Source of the DNA: Leptolyngbya sp. SIOISBB
GTDB taxonomy: Bacteria; Cyanobacteriota; Cyanobacteriia; Phormidesmidales; Phormidesmidaceae
Assembly (NCBI GenBank): GCA_010671905.1
Contig: JAAHII010000001.1
Span: forward strand, 3,224,001 to 3,288,000
Direction: 5' to 3'
DNA: 64,000 nucleotides
The translations under genes and the position numbers were made by a program. The notes beneath the pieces are model-generated. The model saw only the letters and a program-made list of their open reading frames with translations. It ran no database searches and had not been told where the DNA came from. This document shows positions 19,173-26,573 of this stretch, piece after piece (within the stretch, counting starts at the first letter, position 1; the number at the start of each line of letters is the position of its first letter).

Positions 19173-19721
19173 ATGAAAACGACCCCCTTAATTCAAAAAT
19201 TGTTTATAAATCATGGTCAAACCAGAAAATTGTCTAAGAAATATTCCTTGCTGTATCAAGGAGAAGTTAGCCGATACGCCTATTTCGTAAAATCCGGTTG
19301 TCTTAGAATGTGGTACAACGATTGCGATAATGACATCACGGTAAAGTTTTTTATTCCAGGGGATGTGGTGGCTTCACTGGAAAGTTTCTATCAAGAAACG
19401 CCAAGTAAATTTGGTCTTGAGAGTATTGTGCCCACTGTGGTGATGGCAGTCAGTAAAACGGTATTCACAGAACAACTAGATATATCAGTGGCATTTAAAG
19501 ATGAAATACTGGCTATATCGATCTCCTGTATGGCGGATTACCAAAATTTATTTCTGAATCGTATTATGACCAATCCAGAGGAGCGTTTTCGTTTGCTGAT
19601 GGAACAAAGTCCGCAATTGTTTCAGCTGATTCCGCATCATTACATAGCGTCCTATCTTGGCATTACGCCGGTATCCCTGAGCCGAATTCGCAAAAGGGTC
19701 GAAAGCATTAACAACTGTTAA
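19173..19721 (+). CDS. Crp/Fnr-family transcriptional regulator
   Basis: A 182-residue protein with an N-terminal cyclic-nucleotide-binding-like beta barrel (YQGEVSRYAYFVKSGCLRMWY, then VKFFIPGDVVASLESF) and a short C-terminal helix-turn-helix (HYIASYLGITPVSLSRIRKR). Shape and length resemble short Crp-like regulators common in Bacteroidota, and its AT-rich composition differs from nearby housekeeping genes; both hint at transfer. Cyclic-nucleotide contact residues are not obvious. A four-helix membrane protein follows 68 bases downstream and is a plausible target or operon partner. Confidence 0.8.
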   Translation: MKTTPLIQKLFINHGQTRKLSKKYSLLYQGEVSRYAYFVKSGCLRMWYNDCDNDITVKFFIPGDVVASLESFYQETPSKFGLESIVPTVVMAVSKTVFTEQLDISVAFKDEILAISISCMADYQNLFLNRIMTNPEERFRLLMEQSPQLFQLIPHHYIASYLGITPVSLSRIRKRVESINNC

Positions 19722-19789
19722 TGCGGGCTCCTCCAGACCTTGATACTATCCTCATTGCTATACCGCGTTCTTAAAAGAATGCGAACTAA

Positions 19790-20218
19790 GTGATGGAGAT
19801 AATATTGAAAAACATGACTAAGATGAAAAAAATAACTGCCCGTATCCTGCTTTCACTGAGTGTCATGACGGGTCTCATCAGTTTCTGGTATACGCTGCAA
19901 TTTACCTGGACACCTGAGTTTCAGGCAACTGCTTTGGATATTGGGCCAACCCACTCTAACTATCACGCTTTCCGTGAAGCCATGTTGGCGCTAGCAGTCA
20001 ACCTATTGCTAATAAGAGCATGTATTCAAGGTACAGCTATAAAATTTGAATATTGGGCTACAACCACCTTTATGGCTGTTTTTTACTACATTGGCTGGTG
20101 GCTTGCGTGGCCTATTTGGGGATATCACGCACCATACATCGGGGCTGAGATTAATCACGCAGTGGCTACAATCGGCGGTCTGATGGGTCTCTTTCTTATC
20201 AGGCCTAGTAGAAAATAA
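19790..20218 (+). CDS. Four-helix membrane protein, unknown function
   Basis: A 142-residue product with four predicted membrane segments: ARILLSLSVMTGLISFWYTL, AMLALAVNLLLIRACI, TTFMAVFYYIGWWLAWPIWG and AVATIGGLMGLFLI. Between helices lie GPTHSNYHAFREA and GAEINHAVAT. The true start may be one of several ATGs in the first ten codons. It sits just after an AT-rich Crp/Fnr gene and shares its composition, so the two may have arrived together. I do not recognise the family. Confidence 0.65.
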   Translation: MMEIILKNMTKMKKITARILLSLSVMTGLISFWYTLQFTWTPEFQATALDIGPTHSNYHAFREAMLALAVNLLLIRACIQGTAIKFEYWATTTFMAVFYYIGWWLAWPIWGYHAPYIGAEINHAVATIGGLMGLFLIRPSRK

Positions 20219-20440
20219 GGATAACTTACAACTTTCTTTTTGTCTTTTTGGCGGATTTCCTTGCCTATCTAGTGCTCTGAAAATTCAAACAGGTCGTGCC
20301 ATAGCCACATTTTTCTCCTGTCTTCAATTATAAGGTCGGCCCATAAGCTCAAAGATCTTAATCACAGACCTTTGTAAGTAGCGTATTTCAATTTTAGTGT
20401 TTGCCCCAAATCCTATGCCTGAGAGGCTTTAAAGTATTAG

Positions 20441-20719
20441 GCATCAGCCAAGAATCCAAGTCCGTGGGTTGAGAGTCAAGGCAATGTCATTCGCGTTTGG
20501 TCAGATAGTGGTATCGAACCAAGCAAGAATACATTTTATTATGTGGATGTCTCACGATCTGATTTTAAGAGGGCATTGATGCTGGTAGAACAAGAGCTTC
20601 AGGCATTTCTGTTTTCTATCGAAAGCTGAGCTCAAGACATCGGCTTTGCAGAGACAAACGAGTTATTCCAAAAATTTGATACTTGTTTTAAGATTGGCAG
20701 GCGACATACAGAAGTTTAG
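20441..20719 (+). pseudogene. Unrecognised coding remnant
   Basis: One frame stays open with protein-like composition from 20441 (PSPWVESQGNVIRVWSDSG and later YYVDVSRSDFKRALMLVEQE) to a TGA at 20627-20629. It then continues in the same frame as AQDIGFAETNELFQKFDTCF to a TAG. There is no good start codon at the 5' side. This looks like a truncated gene interrupted by a stop. The family is unknown. The other parts of 20219-20880 show nothing. Confidence 0.35.
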
Positions 20720-20883
20720 AATCTGACAGCCGTATAAAAATTGCGATCTAGGTGACTGCCGTGAAGAATGAGACGCTGAATATTGTCAAAGCTCGATATC
20801 CTAGCAAATCCATTTCTCACAGTTATCTCGGATCATGATAACAGCGAGTAAATGGGATATGATCCTGCAGATCTGAATAGTTG

Positions 20884-21066
20884 ATGCCAACCAATATTGC
20901 ACCCGTTGTTGCAGAATTTTGCTTGGTTACGGCATTAAATCAAACGATTGCCATCGCAGCTTTCTGGATGCATCCAGAAAGTATCCTGACCATTTCTAAT
21001 CCCATTTTGAGGTCAGAGTGCCCGTTGCTACTGAACCATTATCAAGCTTTGTCTGAAACGAGATAG
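20884..21066 (+). CDS. Small hypothetical protein, doubtful
   Basis: A 60-residue frame (MPTNIAPVVAEFCLVTALNQ and on) with no ribosome site of note. Its last third contains 23 bases identical to the 3' end of the marR gene at 25.4 kb, read on the opposite strand. It may therefore be a chance frame across decayed DNA, not a gene. Confidence 0.2.
   Translation: MPTNIAPVVAEFCLVTALNQTIAIAAFWMHPESILTISNPILRSECPLLLNHYQALSETR
21009..21031. repeat. 23-bp exact copy of the marR 3' end
   Basis: The bases starting GAGGTCAGAGTGCCCG and ending TTGCTAC are identical to 25399-25421, the last codons of the marR gene. A match this long is not expected by chance and marks a duplicated, decayed segment. Confidence 0.75.
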
Positions 21067-21263
21067 TCGTGAATCAATGCTTCTGATGCAGATGGGGTGA
21101 TAAAAGAAAGAGTGGGTTCATTAAAAGCGGATTTGATTATGGTCTCTGCGCTAGAGACTATTTTGATTTGGATCATTGCAAGCTAATCCACTGTGAGCGA
21201 GGTCAGTCCTCCTGGCAAGAACGGATAATTTGTAACAGGCTTTATTACGATCCTAAAAATGGC

Positions 21264-21294
21264 TTGACCTAGAGTGCGCTCTAACTTCTAGGGT
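21264..21294 (+). promoter_or_regulatory. MerR-type promoter, copy before the merR remnant
   Basis: TTGACC (21264-21269) and TAGGGT (21289-21294) are separated by 19 bases, the long spacer typical of MerR-activated promoters. The spacer holds the dyad TAGAGTGCGCTCTA. Layout and the 6-base gap to the ATG match the promoter at 22902 exactly. Confidence 0.7.
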
Positions 21295-21300
21295 ATAGCT

Positions 21301-21360
21301 ATGGAACAGGAGCAGCGTATCTAGCGGGTAGCTGCAGCTACTCGGTTGAATATGTCCATT
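21301..21360 (+). pseudogene. merR-family remnant
   Basis: From the ATG at 21301 the frame gives MEQEQRI, stop, RVAAATRLNMSI. It aligns without gaps to the intact MerR at 22939 (MTTEFTIRQVAEATGLSIHT): Ile7, Val10, Ala11, Ala13, Thr14 and Leu16 are shared and Arg8 is replaced by a TAG. Homology fades after about 20 codons. Together with the matching promoter this is the stub of a duplicated regulator gene. Confidence 0.65.
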
Positions 21361-21533
21361 TGCCAATCCCAGAGCGCTGTTGCTGAGTCGCTACGGATAG
21401 TTTTCACCAAATCGAACAATCACTGAGCATGAGATAGGGCTTAACCAGCGCACCTTGTGAATGCCTGTACGCTCATTCAAGCTAATCAAAGCTCGTCATT
21501 GGGCGCATGACATCATGATGCGTCTCCAGTTGT

Positions 21534-21664
21534 GAGGGGCTCTCATCATCTAGCGGTCAAATTCTTACCGTCTTCACGCAACAGCCCCTCGCCTATTGAG
21601 TGAATGCGGGCGCGGGTGTGCTGCTTCCCAAAGGTTTCTGGGCTGCATTGATGCCGGGCCCTAG
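21534..21664 (+). repeat. MITE-like 131-bp element, copy C
   Basis: Begins GAGGGGCTCTCATCAT and ends TTGATGCCGGGCCCTAG, with GCCCCTCGCCTATTGAGTG, AATGCGGGCGCGGGTGTGC and CCCAAAGGTTTCTGGG inside. Direct orientation relative to copies A and D. It ends 50 bases before the double-CMD gene. Confidence 0.85.
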
Positions 21665-21714
21665 AACCTCACTGCATCGGTCTAGTTCCATGAGTACAAC
21701 AATAAGGAGGTCGT

Positions 21715-22602
21715 ATGATCACAGGTCGTTGTCTCAATGTCAGTTTGATAGTGTTGATGGTACTTTTTGCCACACTTGCAGAATATGGAACAGCGAATTC
21801 CTCTATGAATACAACGGGGCAGATAAACGAATGGTCAGATCGATACAACGTTGGCATTGAGGTCTTGAGACAAGTTGGGGGCGAAAACTATGATGGACCC
21901 ATCAATCGCCTTAACGATATAGCCCCTGACCTGGCGCGCTTCGCCGTAGAGTTTGCCTACGGCGATGTGATGTCACGCGATGCGCTCGACCTGCAGACTC
22001 GCCAGCTCTCAACTGTTGCGGCACTGGCTGCTCTGGGCAATGCACAGCCACAACTTGAGTACCATATCAATGGCTGCCTGAATGTCGGCTGCTCAGCAGA
22101 TCAAGTGATTGAAGCAATTTTGCTGAGCACTGTCTATGCTGGATTTCCAGCAGCGCTCAATGGTGTTTTTGCGGCCCGAGGGGTCTTTCAAGAGCGTGGA
22201 GTTGCTTTCACGCCCAGTCCTACTCCTCCTGGAAATGATCGGTATGAGCGAGGACGGCAAACGCTGGAGCAAGTGAGTGCCGGTTCGGGAGCTAGCGTTG
22301 TGCAGAACTTACAGAATATCGCTCCAGATCTTGCTCGGTTCATCATCGAATTTTCATATGGCGATATTATTGCCCGTCCCGGCCTGGATCTGCGGTCAAA
22401 AGAGCTGGCCACTGTTGCTCTTTTGACCGCCCTAGGTACAGCACAACCTCAGTTAAATGTGCATATCAATGCGTCCCTTAATGTCGGGGCCTCACGAGCG
22501 GAAATTGTTGAGGTGATCCAACAAATGGCTGTGTATGCAGGCTTTCCTGCAGCTCTCAACGGTATCATGACTGCACAAGAAGTGTTTGCCAACGTAGAGT
22601 AG
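21715..22602 (+). CDS. Exported protein with two carboxymuconolactone-decarboxylase-like domains
   Basis: A 295-residue product with an N-terminal hydrophobic signal (LIVLMVLFATLAEYG) and two tandem CMD/AhpD-like domains at residues ~45-155 and ~175-290. Both carry the same pattern: NDIAPDLARFAVEFAYGDV and later QPQLEYHINGCLNVG in the first, QNIAPDLARFIIEFSYGDI and QPQLNVHINASLNVG in the second. The peroxidatic CxxC of AhpD is absent, so it is closer to CMD-like proteins of unknown reaction. AAGGAGG precedes the ATG. The gene is flanked by two direct copies of a 131-132-bp repeat and faces a merR-SDR-SMP30 cluster, which suggests a role in small-molecule or oxidative stress. Confidence 0.85.
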   Translation: MITGRCLNVSLIVLMVLFATLAEYGTANSSMNTTGQINEWSDRYNVGIEVLRQVGGENYDGPINRLNDIAPDLARFAVEFAYGDVMSRDALDLQTRQLSTVAALAALGNAQPQLEYHINGCLNVGCSADQVIEAILLSTVYAGFPAALNGVFAARGVFQERGVAFTPSPTPPGNDRYERGRQTLEQVSAGSGASVVQNLQNIAPDLARFIIEFSYGDIIARPGLDLRSKELATVALLTALGTAQPQLNVHINASLNVGASRAEIVEVIQQMAVYAGFPAALNGIMTAQEVFANVE

Positions 22603-22719
22603 CGGGACTGAAGTAACGAGTACTCCCCATGGCCCCTATAGAACCAATAGGATGGCGATCGCGAGAATCTGCAGGATGCACTGACCACGGCTGGCAAAAA
22701 AGCATGTAGCGTCTGAACT

Positions 22720-22851
22720 CTAGGGGCGGTCATCATTCAACCGTCAAATCCTAGCGGGAAAAGGATAATCGCCCCTCGCCTATTCAAGAGATGCGGATGC
22801 GGTAATACTGATTCCCCAAGGTTTCTGGGAGTAATTGATGATGGCCCCTAG
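22720..22851 (+). repeat. MITE-like 132-bp element, copy D
   Basis: Begins CTAGGGGCGGTCATCATTCA and ends ATTGATGATGGCCCCTAG, the clearest inverted ends of the family; including flanks, CTCTAGGGGC faces GCCCCTAGAG. The interior carries GCCCCTCGCCTATT and CCCCAAGGTTTCTGGG. It ends 51 bases before the MerR promoter. Confidence 0.88.
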
Positions 22852-22901
22852 AGCGCTCGCAAAACTTCAAGCACACAGTAGAAATTTAGGCGAACTGCCT
22901 A

Positions 22902-22932
22902 TTGACCTAGAGTGTACTCTAGCTTTTATGGT
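22902..22932 (+). promoter_or_regulatory. MerR-type promoter and operator
   Basis: TTGACC (22902-22907) and TATGGT (22927-22932) have a 19-base spacer centred on the dyad CTAGAGT-GT-ACTCTAG (22907-22922). That is the architecture MerR regulators untwist on activation. It drives the merR gene starting at 22939, implying autoregulation. Confidence 0.8.
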
Positions 22933-22938
22933 GTTCGC

Positions 22939-23379
22939 ATGACGACTGAATTCACCATCCGACAAGTTGCTGAGGCAACAGGACTAAGTATCCATACTTT
23001 ACGGTATTACGAGAAAGTTGGGCTGTTAGCTCCGATTTACCGAGCCTCTAATGGACATCGACGGTACTCCGCCGAAGATATTGCTTGGTTAGAGTTTTTG
23101 GTGCGGTTGCGGGAAACCGGAATGCCCATCAAAAAAGTGATTGCCTTTGCCGATTTAGTGCGTCAACATCCCAATGAAGTTAGTGAACGACGGGGGCTAC
23201 TGGAGGGGCATCGCCATCAAGTCAAACAACACTTAGATGAACTCACTCATCACTTGCAAGTGATTGACTTGAAAATCGAACACTACAAACAGCTTGAAGC
23301 AACTGGTGAAAATGATCACAGCTGCATTTTCTGGAAACATCATCTTGAGAAGTCTCTAGATAGCAAGCTGCACGAATAA
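22939..23379 (+). CDS. MerR-family transcriptional regulator
   Basis: A 146-residue regulator. The N-terminal winged helix-turn-helix reads FTIRQVAEATGLSIHTLRYY and the wing NGHRRYSAEDIAWLEFLVRL. A long coiled-coil dimer helix follows (HRHQVKQHLDELTHHLQVID). There is one Cys in the C-terminal part (HSCIFW), so no thiol-metal pair like MerR or SoxR is present; it is closest in layout to the aldehyde/carbonyl-responsive AdhR/NmlR group, a tentative placement. An upstream ATG at 22912 lies inside the promoter, so 22939 is the start. An SDR gene follows 33 bases downstream and is the likely target. Confidence 0.9.
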   Translation: MTTEFTIRQVAEATGLSIHTLRYYEKVGLLAPIYRASNGHRRYSAEDIAWLEFLVRLRETGMPIKKVIAFADLVRQHPNEVSERRGLLEGHRHQVKQHLDELTHHLQVIDLKIEHYKQLEATGENDHSCIFWKHHLEKSLDSKLHE

Positions 23380-23412
23380 TTTTCAACTCAACCTCAATTA
23401 GGAGACTCAGAA

Positions 23413-24196
23413 ATGAAGTTTCAAGGCAAAGTAGCTCTCATCACTGGGGGGTAGTTCTGGTATGGGTCGAGCGGCTGCGATCGCATTTGCCAAACAAGGT
23501 GCAACCGTGGTCATTGCAGCGCGGCGTGGCGATCAAAGCCAAGATGTGATTTCTCACATCCATGATTTAGGCAAGCAGGCTCATTTTATTAGAACAGATG
23601 TGGCGAATTCTCATGAGATTCGATCACTGATCGAAAAAGTAGTTGAATATCACGGTCATCTGGATTTTGCCTTCAACAATGCTGGAACAGAGGGTAAATT
23701 TGCCCCCATCACCGAGCTCACAGAAAGCGACTGGGAACACACTATCACGATCAATCTGAAGGCAGTTTGGTGCTGCATGAAGTATGAAATTGAACAAATG
23801 CTTACACAGGAAAGTGGTGGCGTGATTGTTAATACATCTTCTTGGCTAGCAAAAGGTGGGCTAGCGGGTTCCACGATCTATTCAGCGAGCAAAGGTGGGT
23901 TGGATGGCATGGTTAGACCTGTCGCTGTGGAGTATGCCAGTCGCAACATCCGCATCAATAACATCAATCCCGGCATCATTGATACGGAGATGTTTCGTCG
24001 CTTTGGTAATCCAGAAGATCCCCATGATGCACTGGTGAAAGCATTCACTAACCATATCCCGGTTAAGCGGTTAGGGCGTGCCGAAGAAGTGGCAGAAACT
24101 GTACTGTGGCTCTGTTCTGATGCCGCCTCATACATCACTGGACAAACGATCGCTGTGGATGGTGGATATGCCATTCCCGGACATCGTGTTGCTTAA
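23413..24196 (+). pseudogene. Short-chain dehydrogenase/reductase, frameshifted near the N-terminus
   Basis: NAD(P)-dependent oxidoreductase with a Rossmann fold. The start at 23413 (MKFQGKVALITGG) has an AGGAG site upstream. The frame breaks at a run of six G (23446-23451). With five G it would read on as SSGMGRAAAIAFAKQG, completing the TGxxxGxG cofactor motif, and give a 260-residue protein. The rest is intact: NNAG, the catalytic Ser in VNTSSW, YSASKGG with Tyr and Lys, and the C-terminal DGGYAIPG. A protein starting at the internal ATG at 23462 would lack half of the nucleotide-binding loop. It is either a true frameshift or a homopolymer error. It sits in a merR-SDR-SMP30 run, probably one operon. 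Confidence 0.88.
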
Positions 24197-24210
24197 AACG
24201 GAGTAATGAG

Positions 24211-25197
24211 ATGAAACGACGAGAATTGCTTGTGGTTTTGGGAGGTGCGAGTACGATGCTGCTGTCCTCGCCTCAACTGATTGCCGCCTCTGTAAGAGAG
24301 CTAGAGTCGATTAGACTGCCTGTCAGTTTTCAGTATCCCAATGGCATTTCCCATGCCAGTGACGGCACACTCTATATTGGCTCCATTACCAGTGGGCAGA
24401 TTTTGCGCATCACGCCTGAGGGCGGCACCGAGATATTTTTCTCTGGTGATGATGAGGTATTTGCCGCTACTGCATTACGACTTGATGAACCACGCGGGAT
24501 TCTCTGGGGCAGTTCGCCTGATTTTCTGGGAACTCGCAGCGCCAATGGGGAGACCGTTCATCGCCCACCGCGCATCTTTGCCATCGATCTTCGTTCCGGT
24601 AATGTGCTGCGGGTAATTTTGATGCCGGAAGGTGGTTTCGGCAATGATCTGGCCATTGATCCAGACGGTGGCGTTTACATCACCGACAGCACCCTGGCTC
24701 GAATTCACTACTTAGCTCCGGGCACCAGTCAGTTGCAGACTTGGGTGGTTGATGAACGGTTTCAAGCTGAGCGCATTGGCCTGGCTGGAATTGCGCGGAG
24801 AGCCGATGGAATCTTAATTGTGGGCAATTACTCTAACGGCACTCTATTCAAAGTGATGCCTCAACTTGCAGGGGCGCCAACGGTTGAAGAGATTCCTTTG
24901 GCCAGATCGCTGGAGAATCCCGATGGCATGCAATTTGCCCCCGATGGGTCGTTGATTCTCACCGAGGGCGCAGCTACCAGCGGTGATGGTCATCTGTTAC
25001 GCATCAATATTTTTGCCCCTGGAACCAATCCAACGCCAATTGAGACATTAGCCTCTGAGCTGCGGTCACCCGTTAATCTGACGCTGGTTGGGCAAGAGGT
25101 TTGGGTGACGGAGTCCCAGATCCGTCATCGTCTGATCGCAGGGGAAGAAGCCGAAATTCCCGATCGCTTCTTCGTTCGTCGATTTCAGCTGCTGTAG
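24211..25197 (+). CDS. Exported SMP-30/gluconolactonase-like beta-propeller protein
   Basis: A 328-residue product with an N-terminal twin-arginine-like start (MKRRELLVVLGGASTMLLSS), then repeated propeller blades: FQYPNGISHASDGTLYIGS, GGFGNDLAIDPDGGVYITDS, GIARRADGILIVGNYSNGTL and ENPDGMQFAPDGSLILTEGA. These are the strand-loop-Asp-Gly patterns of SMP-30/NHL-type propellers, which often hydrolyse lactones or bind metal. The substrate is unknown. The RR lacks a full Tat consensus, so the export route is open. It lies 14 bases after the SDR stop with an AACGGAG site, so it is probably in the same operon. Confidence 0.85.
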   Translation: MKRRELLVVLGGASTMLLSSPQLIAASVRELESIRLPVSFQYPNGISHASDGTLYIGSITSGQILRITPEGGTEIFFSGDDEVFAATALRLDEPRGILWGSSPDFLGTRSANGETVHRPPRIFAIDLRSGNVLRVILMPEGGFGNDLAIDPDGGVYITDSTLARIHYLAPGTSQLQTWVVDERFQAERIGLAGIARRADGILIVGNYSNGTLFKVMPQLAGAPTVEEIPLARSLENPDGMQFAPDGSLILTEGAATSGDGHLLRINIFAPGTNPTPIETLASELRSPVNLTLVGQEVWVTESQIRHRLIAGEEAEIPDRFFVRRFQLL

Positions 25198-25388
25198 AGA
25201 TGGGCGATCGCCGCATCACAACTGTGTTGCAGCGGAGCTGACCCCGCCTGCTTGTTCAGGACAGAGATAGGTGATCTGCGTCCGCTGAACACGACCGTTA
25301 TGCAGCTCATGCGATCGGTAGTCGCGCGACTGGCAACTTGTGTCAACAGATTGAAAATTACATAGTGAGTGCATCCTTAGTATTTCTA

Positions 25389-25871
25389 CTAACGGATCGA
25401 GGTCAGAGTGCCCGTTGCTACCGCCGCCTCCAGATTTTGGCGAAGTAGAGATAGTTGCTCCTGAAGGTGCTGTAGCTTTTCGGACGTTAATCCTGTGGCT
25501 TCAATAATACAGCCTGGAATTTCGAGCGCATTTTCTTTGAGCGCTTGACCTTGTTGCGTGAGACAAATCACCACTTTACGCTCATCCGCAGCATCTCGTT
25601 GACGGGTTACATAACCCATTTTTTCTAGGCGTTTTAGTAGGGGCGTCAGTGTATTCGATGCCAGGAACAGCTTGTCACCTAACTCCTTAACGGTTTGCTG
25701 ATCCTTTTCCCATAAAACAACCATCACAATGTACTGAGGATAGGTCAGGCCAAGCTCCTCAAGCAATGGCCGATAAGCACGATTCATGGCGTGGTTGGCA
25801 GAGTAAAGCGCAAAGCACAGGAAATCTTCAAAACGCAGGAATGTCTGAGATTGTGGAATAGAGTCGGACAT
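25389..25871 (-). CDS. MarR-family transcriptional regulator
   Basis: A 160-residue winged-helix regulator. LTYPQYIVMVVLWEKDQQTV and KELGDKLFLASNTLTPLLKRLEKMGYVTRQRD form the DNA-binding domain, and DERKVVICLTQQG the wing. The N-terminal FLCFALYSANHAMNRAYRPL helix resembles OhrR-type members, including a Cys at residue 18 in the position of a peroxide sensor; this is inference. The start at 25871 has GGGAAGAA upstream; the longer frame to 26132 is spurious. It is divergent from a small gene at 26092, and palindromes at 25991-26021 lie between them. Confidence 0.9.
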   Translation of the reverse strand: MSDSIPQSQTFLRFEDFLCFALYSANHAMNRAYRPLLEELGLTYPQYIVMVVLWEKDQQTVKELGDKLFLASNTLTPLLKRLEKMGYVTRQRDAADERKVVICLTQQGQALKENALEIPGCIIEATGLTSEKLQHLQEQLSLLRQNLEAAVATGTLTSIR

Positions 25872-25990
25872 TATTTCTTCCCGCAAAAAGTATTGAATAG
25901 ACTCCGACGTCAGAGTTTCAACTCCTACTGAATTGTAATTCGCGCACGATCTAATCGCAAACGCTTGATTCCCCAGGGAAGTCTGATATA

Positions 25991-26021
25991 TTAATCGTAC
26001 GCGACTAAATCGAGCGCGATT
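25991..26021. promoter_or_regulatory. Candidate MarR operator palindromes
   Basis: TTAATCG-TACG-CGACTAA (25991-26008) is a near-perfect dyad and overlaps a second, AATCG-AGCG-CGATT (26008-26021). Both lie in the divergent spacer upstream of marR and fit the size of MarR-family sites. Binding is inferred from position. Confidence 0.55.
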
Positions 26022-26091
26022 GGCTCTCATGCTATTTTCGCTCGATGTTTGGTTGCTGTAAGTGATTTTCTGTACAGAGGAATAAGTAGTC

Positions 26092-26331
26092 ATGGAAGAA
26101 GTAACCCTGGTTCCCAATAACTCTTTGATCACTGATACACCTGAAGAAGGGCGTCAATTAGCAGTGAAGATGGCAAGGCTAATAATTAAGATGACCCAGC
26201 CTGATCCAGAGAAAAGGGATAAATTGCGAGGGGTCTATGCCTCTGATGCAATGATGTTAATCGCGGTGGGGCAGACCGTTGCTACTGAATATGCAACAGT
26301 GGCTGCTGCTAACAATTACTGGAGAACTTAG
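26092..26331 (+). CDS. Small hypothetical protein divergent from marR
   Basis: A 79-residue product. The start MEEVTLVPNNSLITDTPEEG is followed by a helical stretch (RQLAVKMARLIIKMTQPDPE) and an Ala-rich end (ATEYATVAAANNYWRT). AGAGGAATAAG precedes the ATG. It shares the operator region with marR and would be the obvious regulated gene. It may be the truncated start of a longer gene. No family recognised. Confidence 0.45.
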   Translation: MEEVTLVPNNSLITDTPEEGRQLAVKMARLIIKMTQPDPEKRDKLRGVYASDAMMLIAVGQTVATEYATVAAANNYWRT

Positions 26332-26483
26332 AATTTATCGGACCAACCTCATTGGTGTGGGCAAGTTGGCGATAGGTTCTGGAGGGGCGCAAAAAATCTG
26401 CTAGCACCAGCTTTTTTGTGCCTTGTTAATGTGCTGCACGAGTTGGCTAGGCAATCGAGGAATGTTTCCTCAAGCATCATGGC

Positions 26484-26511
26484 CGCTGGTGAGCACTTGC
26501 GCTCACCAGCG
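26484..26511. other. Perfect 11-bp hairpin upstream of a Crp/Fnr gene
   Basis: CGCTGGTGAGC (26484-26494) faces GCTCACCAGCG (26501-26511) across a 6-base loop. No T tract follows, so it is not an ordinary terminator. It lies about 60 bases before the Crp/Fnr start and may be a protein-binding site or an mRNA leader structure. Confidence 0.5.
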
Positions 26512-26573
26512 AGGGGGAGTGTGAATAAATTTGTACTCCAAAACTCGATCAATTTATTATCTGATTGCAGCGA

